A stretch of DNA of 64,000 nt, taken from assembly GCA_002221725.1 (NCBI GenBank), contig NJFT01000002.1:62001-126000 (forward strand), given 5' to 3'. Each line of letters opens with the position of its first letter. Within the stretch, counting starts at the first letter, position 1. Positions 34,761 to 48,273 of this stretch are shown piece by piece. The notes under the pieces were generated by a model. The model was not told where the DNA came from and did not search any database. It saw only the letters and a program-made list of their open reading frames with translations. Source of the stretch: Scedosporium boydii. Its lineage: Eukaryota; Ascomycota; Sordariomycetes; Microascales; Microascaceae. The translations under genes were made by a program, and so were the position numbers.

Positions 34761-36719
34761 ATGGCACGCGAGCACTCCCGCCCAGCGGGCATGGAGAACT
34801 TCATCGTCGGCCTCATTGGCATGGGTGACATGGGAAGGATGTACGCACACAGGCTCTCTTCCGCAGGCTGGAGGTGAGTGGTTGTTAGTGTGAATCAACT
34901 CGACCTCGATTTGCCTATTTCCGTCTTTGGGTAAGTTGCGCTCTTTTCTTCTCTCTTCCTTTCACATCCCCCAGCAAAATGTGTATGATGACTAGAGCGC
35001 ATTTGGCTCGAGCATTGTTCATGGCCGGCGCGGTCGCCTTTCTGGTTCCGTGCCTCAGTCGTGGGCCTTCGATGATGTAAACTCCTGCTACCTTAACAAA
35101 CATTGTCTGAAAACTCTTCATTTTGCTTTTATGGGGTTATCCTTTTAGTGTCAAGTCAACTTTCGACGATTATGGACTAACGAACCCTTGCTTCTCAGAT
35201 ATCACTCCTGTCTAGCCATCGTACTCGAGCATTGGATCGGTCCTCTGTGCCCTTTCGTTAGAAACTAACCATGTTCCCCCGGTCCTTAGAATCCTCGCCT
35301 GTGATAGAGATGATGACGCAAAAATCGAAGCCTTGAAGAAAGAATTTGCAGGAAATGTATGAAAACATGCTTCTACCTGTACTAGAAGGAGGCATATACT
35401 GAAGCTCCTTGTCACAATATAGAACAACGTAGAGATTTGCCGTAACGGCTCCCTCGTATCCCGAGCAAGCGATTACATCCTGTACAACGTCGAAGCCGCG
35501 GCAATAAACTCCGTGGTGGAGATGTACGGCCAGTGTATGAGGGCTCTCCCACGCTTTGCATCTTTTTTTCTTCCTTTTCATTTCGTTCTCGTAAGCCTTG
35601 GAAAAAGAAGCAAGTCCTGACCCTTGATGCTCTGAAACAGCAACCAAGGTCGGCGCCATCGTCGGCGGCCAAACATCATGTAAAGACCCCGAAATAGCCG
35701 CCTTCGAGCGCTGGCTCCCCGCCGACGTCGACATCATATCCTGCCACTCCCTCCACGGGCCGCAAGTCGAGCCCAAGGGCCAACCGCTCGTCATAATCAA
35801 GCACCGCGCCTCAGACGAATCCCTGCACAAGGTCGAGGCCGTCCTCTCATGCCTCGGCTCGAAATACGTCTACCTGTCGGCGCACGACCACGACCTGATC
35901 ACGGCGAACACGCAGGCGGCGACCCACGCGGCGTTTTTGTCCATGGGGAAAGCGTGGCATGCGAACCGGCAGTTTCCCTGGGCGCTGTCGCGGTACGTGG
36001 GAGGCGTGGAGAACGTCAAGATTAATATCATGTTGCGGATCTACAGCCAGAAATGGCACGTTTACGCGGGCCTCGCGATCCTTAACCCGCAGGCCAAGAA
36101 GCAGATTAGCCAGTACGCCGACTCTGTCACGGCGCTGTATAAGCTCATGCTAGAGGGTAACCACGAGAAGCTCCGCGAGCGCGTCTACGCCGCCAAGCAA
36201 AAGGTATTCGGGCTCGAAGCTAGCCCCAAGTGGGAGAGGAAGCAGCTTCTTCGCCCGGAGCTCCTCGACCGCTTCTCTCTACGCGACGGCACCACGGGCG
36301 CCGGATCTCCAGACGGGGCAGAAGTAGAAGAAGACGCCGCCCGCCCGAACAACCACCTCTCCCTCCTAGCCATGGTCGACTGCTGGGCCAACCTCGGCAT
36401 CGTCCCCTACGACCACATGCTCTGCTCGACGCCGCTCTTCCGCATCTGGCTCGGCGTCACCGAGCACCTCTTCCGGAACCAGGCCATGCTCGACGACGCG
36501 ATCCGCATAGCTATCGAGGACCGCACGTATCGCTCGGATGATCTGGAGTTTACCTTTGCGGCGAGGGGTTGGGCCGAGTGTGTCTCCCTGGGCCATTTCG
36601 AGACGTGGAGGGATAGGTTTATGTCGACTCATAAGTTCTTTGAACCTAGGTTTAAGGAGGCGAGCGTTATCGGTAACCGGATGATGAAGGCTGTGTTGGA
36701 GGACACGGGTGATGATTAG
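34761..36719 (+). CDS. tyr1: Prephenate dehydrogenase (NADP+)
   Basis: Oxidatively decarboxylates prephenate to 4-hydroxyphenylpyruvate in tyrosine biosynthesis; cytosolic. Exons 34761-34873, 35290-35356, 35423-35534 and 35641-36719 encode 456 aa, the usual fungal Tyr1 length. The Rossmann motif is GLIGMGDMG (17-25), followed by the ILACDRD strand that would contact the cofactor ribose. Tyr1-specific blocks are RNGSLVSRASDYILYNVEAAA (in outline), STKVGAIVGGQTSCKDPE, ISCHSLHGP with the catalytic-type His, and VIIKHRASDE. The C-terminal helical domain includes SRYVGGVENVKINIMLRIYSQ and WHVYAGLAILNP. Intron 1 is 416 nt, long for this genome, and contains an internal GTAAGT...CCAG pair. Exon ends rest on frame continuity and on GW-R-ILACD matching the family. 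It is divergent from uricase, with no functional link. Confidence 0.93.
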
Positions 36720-37460
36720 TGTGGATAACTGGTATTAAGGGGATTGATTTGTTATGATTGTATGTTCATCTCTTATGTGTATCCTTATTCTGTATGACTA
36801 TCAAGAGGTGGCTTTATTCTTTTCCTTTTTATTATCACCGTCATGCTATTTGAATGATACTCGAAGTGGAAGTGGGCAGAGCTGGCCTATCAAGAACGGG
36901 ACTCAAAAGGTAGCGAACAAACCTAGCGAAAAAATGCAACACCTCATCCACATTCATACACTTCCCAGCTCTAAGTTGCTAGGATTACACATCATAATTC
37001 AACAATACCTCTCTCACTCTATGCCATACTATGTATAGCCTGTCCCTAGCTACTCCAACGAAGGAAGAAGGGTATGAAGTTAGGCTAGGCAAGCTTAAGA
37101 AAACTGATTCTATCAAAGGACAAACAGCGTGCCTGCGCTGGAGAAACCCAAAACCCAAAACTCGCTCGCTTTTCCCACGCTGCTCCTCTATGAATCTAAA
37201 ATTACAAGCAATACTCGAAGGGGAAAACGAAAGAAAGAAATGAAGAATGAGAGATTAATGAGAACTTCAAGAGCCTCTGGCTCCATCCATCACCTATCCA
37301 TCCATGAGTCCAGTTGTTGAGACTGTGGGTGAGAAGCTTCCGACGCATCCATCCCCTCTTGGCGTAACCAGAGCAAAGGCCAAGACAAACAATGAGACCC
37401 CAGTTGCCGTTGTCGGTATGCTCATTAGAAGCCCACCCTAAAAAAGGAGGCACGAAGCAT
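36720..37460. other. Convergent intergenic region: tyr1 and hypothetical gene 3' ends
   Basis: No gene, repeat or RNA supported; AT-richer 3' flanking DNA. Confidence 0.5.
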
Positions 37461-38909
37461 TTAGGTGAGTCCATGAAACTCCGCATGGCACTGGGGGCGG
37501 GTGGCGGAGCTGGTGGTTCCCCTGTCGGATTGGCCGTCGCTCGATTGGGTGGTAAGCTTTTGCGGGACTCTGAGCATATGCCGGGGCGTGGTTCGTTTGG
37601 GAATCCGCCAACCAGGTCCTTCAAGGCCATAATAATAGACTTCTACATCTGAGCAGCGCCGCATCGCCGCCGACATTATTGTCTTTCGAGAGCCATATGA
37701 AGTCATCCGCTGTCCTAGAATTCGAGCCTGCGGCATAGTCAGGCTCGGCCTCTGATCGTCGGGGCTTGCCTCCATAGTTTTGGCGCCTGCGGTTGTGAGT
37801 TCTTCTGTCGCTACAGCATCAAGACTCATATAGGCTCTTTCCCTACATCTCTCTGAATCACATCTCTCACAGATAGTATACCGACAAGGTTCTTCCTCGG
37901 AGTCAGATCGTTCGAGGGGCTTAGAGTTGGGACTTTGCTGGGCTTTGGCCGGCTTCGGCTTTGGTGCCTTCAGAGAGGTAAGGGCGCTGTGGATTTGGCA
38001 ACGAGAGTTGGCGTGTTCGGGGCGACCTACGAGTTGAGTCTCGACGTCAGTACAATGAGCCGTGCACAGAAGCAAGAGACGAAAACAAGAAACTTACGCT
38101 TAATCACCAATCTCAAGAGCTCCGCAATCGTTTTCGTCTCAAGCTCATCGGGGGTTAATTCTTGCAAGAGAGGGTGCATCGGCCGGTGTTTAGGGTCCTC
38201 ATCTCCTTCTTTGACGGATTCTTCGTCCTTGCTCAGCTGCTTGCCGGCGTTAGTATATTTCAAGCTTAACTTTGGAGTTGGTCTGGCATACCTCTTTCTC
38301 AACTGGGTTCTGAGAAGCGCCCTCCTTATGACCTTTGGACTTCACCAAACCCTCAGTGCCATCTACGCAGATGAAAACTCTCCCCAGGCTTTTGTCACCG
38401 CACTTCATACAGGTGTAGTTGTCCCCATATGCAGCCGTCATTCTGGTGTGCTTACACTCGGATTTCCCCGTCCCTGGGCTCCCCACTGGATATGAAGGGA
38501 CCGCTGTCTGGGCTGGCTCTTCCGAATCCTCCGACGAAGGCCGTAGTTGCGAAGGGCCCCTGCCGCCCAGTATCTTAAGAATGACATTGTCTGGGTCGGG
38601 TGTTGTTAGGCCGGTCGAGGGCCCTGAGTCCTCTGACTTCGATGAGGGGTCCGAAGATGGATCTGTTGAGAAGCTGGGGATGGGAGAAGGAGGCGCTGAA
38701 GAAGCAGGATCTGAGCTGCTGTCACTGTAATTGGTGATGGTCGGACTTAATAGACGCTGAGATGCCGAATCGTCTGGCCCTGGACTGCCGGATCGAGATG
38801 GAGGGGGCCCTGGGGAGGAAACCTTGGCAGCAAGCCAGGCCTTGCTCTTCGGGACTATGTCGGCATGGTAGATTCTTGCCCATGCCAGCAACGATTGCAA
38901 CCATGCCAT
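37461..38909 (-). CDS. Hypothetical Ser/Pro-rich protein with two Cys motifs
   Basis: I do not recognise this protein. Three exons (38292-38909, 38098-38236, 37461-38026) join in frame through good splice sites (GTATGC, GTAAGT donors) to give about 440 aa. Residues ~1-35 contain a helical MAWLQSLLAWARIYHADIV stretch. Residues ~35-150 are Ser/Pro/Asp-rich and probably disordered. Two Cys clusters stand out: YTCMKCGDKSLGRVFICVDG and CRYTICERCDSERCRERAY, either of which could bind zinc. A short charged helix (LTPDELETKTIAELLRLVIK) follows exon 2. The acceptor of intron 1 is a tandem AAGCAG, so one Gln may be included or skipped. Further 3' introns cannot be excluded, because the last ~100 residues look less protein-like. 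A frame open beyond the ATG upstream starts at TTG, so I chose 38909. Confidence 0.6.
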
Positions 38910-39847
38910 CTTTGGCGTGGGCTGCAAGAATTGATAGGCGACAAGGTCAAGTCATCAAGGCGGAAGGGATGTACAATATGCCAACAAACGAGTGTGGAAG
39001 CGTAGGGCTATGATATATAGGAAATGAGGATATGCTCGGCGAAAAGATGGTGCTGCCCGTGGAGAAGAAGACAAACTTTTGGGGGTCTTGCAAATCCATG
39101 CCTAGGCTCGAGCTGTGGATGTTTCGGTAAGAAAGCGTCTCGATACAGATGGGAAAGCACTAGAATTACTGGCTTGGAAGAGAGACCTTTGATGAGGCAG
39201 GTCCCAACCAAGCCCCCTTCCCCTTTCTCCACTGACATCATCGACATCGTCAATGTTGCAGGACCAAAGTCGCTGGGAAAGTACGAACATCTGCTGCCTT
39301 CTCCCTCATCAGCATCTCAACAGCCTTAGGAAAGGGCGTTTCCCGAATCTTCTAGCCCGGAAGGAAGAGTCTAGATCGCATACAGCACAGAGATATTTGC
39401 AGGCACGGGCTTGCCCAAAGTCAAACAATCCATCAATGTACTTGACCTATCCGACTATATGGCCATCCTCACTCCTAGACAAAACCCAAAAGAAACATCT
39501 GAAGCAAGGGGGAAAGGAGAAAAAAGGCGAAAACAAAAAAATGAAAAACAGAATCGTACAAAAGTCTCAGGGCCGTAAACTTGCCTACAAACTTGCCTCC
39601 GCCATATACAAGAGGCCCCAAGCCCGAGGCTTTTATCCTGGCACCGCTCGAGTTGCCGGTTCGTCCAGAATAGAACACAATATGCAACAGCAGGTCTGCG
39701 AGATCAATCATTACATTCCCCCACATTGGCATATCTGACGCTCTCATCATTCTTCCCGCAACATCACCTTTGGCGCCTTACCCGACTCGCTCCGTCTTCC
39801 CCATGTTCGTTTTTCTTTTTCTTTGCCGACTCAATCCGACTCAACAC
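38910..39847. other. Intergenic: upstream of hypothetical gene, downstream of Mpv17-family gene
   Basis: No gene supported. The plus-strand frames here (for example 39253-39738) are low-complexity Lys-rich read-throughs of an A-rich stretch at 39500-39550. No known domain. Confidence 0.5.
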
Positions 39848-40859
39848 CTAGTAGTGGGGATTGGGGCCGAGAGGAGGGTAGTCTTCCGGTGGGCGGGATC
39901 CGGCGACGGATCCGCTGCCGCCGCTGCCGAAGTGCTTCTTTCGGAGGGCCGCAAGCCTCTTCTTCTTGGTGATGGTGTTGATGTAGGTGCCGATAATGAA
40001 TGCGACGAGGTTGAAGAAGGGAACCCAGAGGTGGTCGGGGAGGAACTTCTGCGCGAAAGCAAGGCAGAGGGGCGAGGTGATCCAGCTAACCTTCATGACC
40101 TTCCAGAATCCCACACGAACAGTGGCCTTGACCTGATGGAAGGTCTTCGCGCCAGCAATTAGGGCCATGGCAACGAGGTAGACGCTGTTTTGGATCGGCG
40201 CAATCTGCGAGAGAAAAGAAAATAGAGGTCAGTTACGTTTCGTGATCAACTCAAGTTTCCGCGTTTAGTCCGATACGTACGACTACGTTGCTGACGAAAA
40301 TCTGGAGAAGCTTCGACTTCAAGCTGGTTCGGTTCTTGAAGGCCTTCTGCAATACCCAGATGAGGAAGTGGCCCATGGGAGCGCTGACGAGAGCACCGTA
40401 CACGGCCATCTTGGGGACGCGAGAGGTGAAGTAGTGGCCATTCTTGTTTCGATCCTTGGCGAGCCACGAAGCGAGAACTTCTTGGAGACCGGCGAGAGTA
40501 CCGGCTGTCAGCATCTTGGTCCTGAGGGGGTTCTCCTCGAGCTCCTTGATATAGGCCTGCGAAACATCTCCACGTTAGTACTGCGAATCTAACCAAACCA
40601 TTCGGGCCTGTCGGATCGAAATTCATGGATCGAAATTTCGGAGGGGGTTGGGGAGAACAGCAACCCAGGTTGAACCTACCATCAGATATCCCTTGGTTCC
40701 AGCATTCTCCATTCCTCCAGTGATGGCAGTACCGATAGCAGCGGTAATCGGATGCTTTCCACTCGTGCCGGGAATGGCAGTGGCGGGATCCGTGAACTCG
40801 CCAACCTTTTCCATCGTCTTCCGAATTTTCTGCGTCGCCTCGAACTTGACGGACGACAT
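39848..40859 (-). CDS. Mpv17/PMP22-family integral membrane protein
   Basis: Small multi-pass membrane protein of peroxisomes or the mitochondrial inner membrane; family members affect membrane permeability and organelle homeostasis, but their transported solute is unsettled. Exons 40680-40859, 40281-40556 and 39848-40204 encode 270 aa. Hydrophobic helices include LTAGTLAGLQEVLASWLA, AVYGALVSAPMGHFLIWVL, a SVYLVAMALIAGAKTFHQV segment and WVPFFNLVAFIIGTYINTI. The family signature appears as WKVMKVSWITSPLCLAFAQKFLPDHLWVPFFN (in outline), corresponding to the WxxWPxxQxxNFxxVPxxxR region of Mpv17 but with SWITSP in place of the Trp-Pro core. That divergence resembles the fungal PXMP2-like branch. 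The C-terminal tail is Gly/Pro-rich. All three exons join in phase 0. Whether it sits in peroxisomes or mitochondria cannot be told from the sequence. Confidence 0.85.
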
Positions 40860-42868
40860 TGTGATCGATGTGTTGGCGTCCTCAATCGGCTAGATTCCGA
40901 GTTTTGCGTGAAGAAGAAAGGCTAGACTGGGAGGGCCTGCGTTGGGCGCGATCGTTAGTTGGGCAGCTCGCCAGAAGGGAACCGCTGGTGTTCTGAGATG
41001 AGAATATACGCACTCGGCGATGGTCGTCGTTCCTCGTATTGTTGCCTATCGTCGCCGTCGCCCTGATCCGGGTCGTCTTGGTCGTCGTCGGCTTCGTTGG
41101 AGTCGTCAATCGAGGATCGGGGGAGCGAAGCTGGCAAGTTTGTTTACCCTGGGCGTTCGACTATCCAGTCGACCAATGAGGGACGAGCTTCGTGGAGCGT
41201 TGCGCGAAAAGGGGCTGACGACGAGCTAGCTCGAGCTACAGGCGCCCAACAGCAACCTTTATGGGACACGCGAATGGAGCCAAACGTCTGGAGAATTTTG
41301 CGACGTGAAGATGAGATGTCGACTTGGTTTCCGTACAGGAGACGACGGGGGATTCGGAGATCGCGACGAAGATGGGGGTGTGGTGGGATGAAGGGTCAGG
41401 ACGTGAGGGAAGCGTCAATGAAATTAATTGAAGGCTGGTATGGGGCACTCAGGAACCTAGGAACCCCTTCGCGACACACCACCAAGCTCAACGTAGCCAA
41501 ACAGGGACGGACGGGGTCAGGTACCCCCTACGTATGTGTCCAATAGACGCTCACGATTGGCCTGGCCCTCCGAGGCTTTGTTGTCGTGCATTGCTGACCG
41601 TGCATAAGAGGCCATTCACTGTCTGAGGTGGTACCTGGATCCAAGGTATACAATAAGGCGGTAGTACGGAAGAATCTGCCATTCTTGGCTTCATTACAGC
41701 CCAGTAGGTACACAAGTTAGAAGTACCTCAGCTCGGTCCAACCTCTCCAGTTACTCTAGTTACTGGTGTGCAAAGCAACAGCCAGACTGGGTCTAGCTCG
41801 ATCTGAGGCGTCGCCATCTCGTGTTTCCAGCCAACTTCGATGCGGAGAATAATCATTTTTCTAAAATGGACCTCGGCATCACGGTCTGCCCTACGAAGTA
41901 CGGAGTACTGCAATGCAAATCAGCTTGCGAAGCATGGAGAAGTTTAGAGCATTGATAAAGAGCCATCCATGTAGTGGGTCAGACCTTGACCTTTGCCATT
42001 TTGTCGTTCCACATGCCCTGTGCTGCCCCAGGATTCGGCAGATGGTGTTTAAAGGCGTGGCGGGAACGCCGTCCGCACCGAGTCCCGTGTGACACCGACC
42101 GAAGAACATCACACCAACATTGTCGGGTCTCCGTCCGTCCCGGTGGGACTTGGTTGGGTCTCTCCATATCTTTTTGCTTCTCTGGATGTCCTTGACGCCG
42201 AGTGTTTTCTTTGATTTTCCTTTGCTTTCAAGAGTGCCGTCATGATTCGTCCCCACGGGCCATGAACAACCATGCACGGAGGCCACCATTGTTCTTGGTA
42301 TCCATCCTGTCCAGTCTCAGATAACACCAGCTTGAAGGCTGGTATTAAATGAAATTGAAATGAGACCTGGAAACCAATTTTCGATCTTCATTCAACGAGC
42401 TTTCTCGACATCTAGCCTTGGAAGATGGAAGTTGATCCCGCTGCCATCGAGCAATGCAAGCTCTTTGGACAAAAGACAATGTCTGAGCCAAATGGTGTCC
42501 ACGGAAAGACTGCCCATGCGCCCGACGCAGGACACGGGCGATCTAATGCGAGGCGACCGAAACAGCTTTACACTACAGAGAGTACAAGATGAGAAAATAT
42601 CAAGAGCTTCTTGCCGCTAGTTCAGGCACAAAACTAAACAAAAATTTCCCCCACTCTGCGGGGTTACGTAGTGGGACTTGGACTGGGAACCTTTTATGAC
42701 TGTATCAATCAAAGACTATTATCATTATCGTTACCTTCGGCCAAGCACTCAAGCACACTTCCTCAGGCCATTTCACTCAGTCTCTTCTCCCAGAAGTTTC
42801 TCTACGTCAAAGTGAGAATAACCCGACTCATACGGTCCCCGTGTTTTTCACCAGAAATCGCCGCAAAG
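40860..42868. other. Divergent promoter region between Mpv17-family gene and thi20
   Basis: 2 kb without a supported gene. Next to the Mpv17-family start lies its 5' leader, where GAC-repeats create a short acidic frame without an ATG (40955-41137). TACGAAGTA and TACGGAGTA overlap at 41892-41907. I looked for a thiamine-pyrophosphate riboswitch (CTGAGA and ACC-TGA halves within spliced leader) before thi20 and did not find one. Confidence 0.5.
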
Positions 42869-45139
42869 ATGATAGCGAAAAGTGGAAGGGTCCTCGTCAT
42901 TGCCGGCTCTGACTGCTCCGGCGGAGCGTTCGTCTTCCTTTTCTTACACCCACCCCATCCCGTGTCTCTTCCCATTTCATGAAGAAAAGGACGGTCTATC
43001 TTGTAAGACATTGTGGATGGATCAGCTAACCTAGTCACATTGCTTCGTCGATATCTAGTGGCTTGGAGGCGGACCAAAAGACCATCGCTGCACATGGATG
43101 CTACGCAATGGTAGCTACCACAGCTCTGACTGCCCAGGACACCACGGCTGTATATGATATCCATCATGTTCCGTCAGAGTTTGTGGCCAAGCAGATTGAT
43201 ATCTGCCTCAATGACATTGGGACCGATGCTGTAAAGATCGGCATGCTCGCCTCGGAAAAGACCACGAAAGCCGTTGCCGAAACGTTAAAGTCACACGATG
43301 TCAAGAACATTGTCTTAGACCCTGTACGACACTCTCCTGTCCACAGGAGGTTCCGGATCTTTTCAAATTCCCCGTACTGTCTGAGCGGTTGTCTTATTCG
43401 TATTTTTTTAGGTCATGATCTCCACCAGCGGTAGCCAACTGTTGCCGGATCAAGCCGTCAAGACCCTCGCAGACACTCTCCTGCCTCAGGCGACAGTCCT
43501 CACTCCCAACATCCCGGAGGCCAAGCTGCTTGCCCAAGTCATTCAGGATGATGTAGCGCCCGGAGAGATCGAGAGTGTCGAAGACATCGAGAAGATGGCC
43601 GAGAAGATACGTTCTCTTGGGCCTAAGTGGGTGTTGCTCAAGGGCGGCCACCTTCCATTGACCAAGGACCTTACGATAGCACAACCAGGTGTGGAAGGAA
43701 AAGAGCCTCGATATGTCATTGATGTTCTTTGCGGTGAGGGCCAGGTCATCCGTATCCAGAGCGATTACCAGGAGTCTCAGAATACCCATGGGACTGGGTG
43801 TACTCTTGCCTGTAAGAGAACTGTTTTTCTGGTGTGAGAAGTACATCGGCTCGGAATCTCGCTAACTGGCTCTGGAACCACTACAGCGGCCATCGCATCC
43901 AATCTGTCAAAGCAGATGGATGTCCCCAAGGCTGTTCACGCGGCTTGCCGATACGTCCAGCCCGCTATTGCCACAGCGCCGGGATACGGCAAGGGCCACG
44001 GGCCTTTGAATCATTTCCATAGCGTGTTCCAGCTTCCTTTCTCCCGGTAAGGCGAACAGTTTATCATAGGCTTTAAATCGGTGCTGACATTTTCGGAGTG
44101 GTTACTTCATCGAGTACCTGCTTTCACGGGAAGATGTGAAGCCTGTCTGGGAAGCCTTTGTCCACCACCCCTTCGTCATGGCTCTAGGTAACGGAACCCT
44201 ACCTCTTGAATCGTTCAAGGGGTACATTATTCAAGACTACCTCTACTTGGTAAGTTCCTCGACCGCGAGGTTACGAAAATGATGCTGGCGCTGACTTGTT
44301 AGATCCACTTCGCTCGGGCTCATGCCTTGGCCGCGTATAAGGCGACCAACATCAAGACTATATCTAGGGTGAGGCTACCACCCCGGGGATCCTTCTGATT
44401 CACTGCACGGGCTCGTATGGACTAACGTTCTGCTCGCTTTTATCTAGTCCAACGAGATTGTCGGACACATCTTCCACGAGATCAAGCTTCACATCGAATA
44501 CTGCAAGACGTTTGACATCTCGACTGACGAAATTGAGAGCACTCCAGAGAAGCAAGGTAAGGAAACCACCACCCCGAGACTTGGTACCGAGGACGAGGCT
44601 GACCAGTTTAAGCTTGTACGGCATATACGAGGTAATAAACACTTTGGTCAGTATATATCGTCGACTGCACAGATCGACTAACCACGGCTTAGGTTTCTGC
44701 TCGATATCGGCCACAGCCAGGACCTCCTGGCACTCCAAGTCGCTTTGGCTCCTTGCACCCTGGGGTACGGAGCGGTGGCCAAGATGCTATACAGTCACCC
44801 AGACACTCAGAAGGCCGACCAAGACAATATTTACTGGGCCTGGATAGAGAACTACGTAGCCGACGACTACGTCGAGGCTGTGAGGCTAGCGTCTGGTGAG
44901 TCGAGTCCCACTTAGCATTCATGATCGCCCTCTTGCGGCCGGCTGATAACATATGTGCAGAACAACTCGAGGACGAGATAGGCCGCCAAACCCCGGAGAG
45001 GATAGAAGAGTTGGTCAAGATCTTCATTCATGGGACACAAGTAAGTTGCAAAGCATGGTCCGCTTCGGTGATGTGCTGGCTGACATCGCCACCCGAACAG
45101 CTCGAGATTGGATTTTGGGAGATGTTCCCTAGCCAATAG
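42869..45139 (+). CDS. thi20: Bifunctional HMP/HMP-P kinase (ThiD) - TenA thiaminase II, THI20-like
   Basis: Phosphorylates hydroxymethylpyrimidine to HMP-PP for thiamine synthesis; the TenA half salvages pyrimidine from degraded thiamine. Eleven exons: 42869-42927, 43059-43323, 43412-43811, 43887-44046, 44099-44249, 44303-44368, 44448-44556, 44613-44631, 44693-44895, 44961-45040, 45101-45139; 516 aa. The ThiD half starts LVIAGSDCSGGAGLEADQK. It has KIGMLAS, DPVMISTSGSQLL, LTPNIPEAKLL, the ATP-site LLKGGH and NTHGTGCTLASAIASNL. The TenA half starts around EYLLSREDVKPVWEAFVHHP and has FKGYIIQDYLYLIHFARAHA, a Cys in HIEYCKTF, ACTAYTRFLLDIG and YWAWIENYVADDYVEAV. The eighth exon is a 19-nt microexon needed to make ACTAYTR. 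Donor 1 is GTTCGT. No third domain is present. Confidence 0.92.
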
Positions 45140-45722
45140 GTAATACCTGCAAAACAGAACTTGCACCGGAAAAGTTTTCATGGAGATAATTCGAAAGTCC
45201 AAGGTGTCATTCACACTTCACGTCATTAGACCAAGAGAAGACACACACATAACAGAGCACAAGAAACACCCCCAAAATTTTGTGTTTTGTCATGTGACTA
45301 TCCACATGATTCAAACCGCCAGTGCTTGGCACCTGACAAATAGTGTCAGAGGATTTTAAGCCAAAGGTACGTACCCCACTGGATCTAGAATCCAGGGAGG
45401 CGAAAGAGTGAAGGAAAAAAAAAAAACTAGTGTAGTTAGGCGCTGCGCCATAAAAAAAAAAATAAAATAAAATAAAAACTTCCATTCCTTCCCCCAACAA
45501 CAAACTCATCACCAACTTCTCCCTCCCCCATCCTCATCCAACTACGCGTTTCTACGCCTTCATACCTTCTTTAACATCGTCCTCCAGAAAGGCGACTCTT
45601 CTTAGCTTTGTTTTATTGTTCTAGCGACTAGCAACTGAGCGGTCTCTCGAACAATATCCCTGATTTCATCCCCGATAACGTTAGGCAACCACCCCACGAC
45701 ACTTCAACCTTCTTCGAACGAA
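45140..45722. other. thi20 3' flank and DBP2 promoter/leader
   Basis: Contains A-runs (45418-45426, 45453-45478) and a C/T-rich stretch (45479-45600) that is probably the DBP2 5' leader. No gene supported. Confidence 0.5.

Positions 45723-48273
<2,551 letters not shown>

Noticed and set aside
40955..41137. Acidic, protein-like minus-strand frame upstream of the Mpv17-family gene
   Set aside because: No ATG, created by GAC-type triplets in the 5' leader, and not joined in frame to the gene by good splice sites.
42600..42868. Possible thiamine-pyrophosphate riboswitch before thi20
   Set aside because: I did not find the conserved CTGAGA and ACC-TGA halves in the right order.
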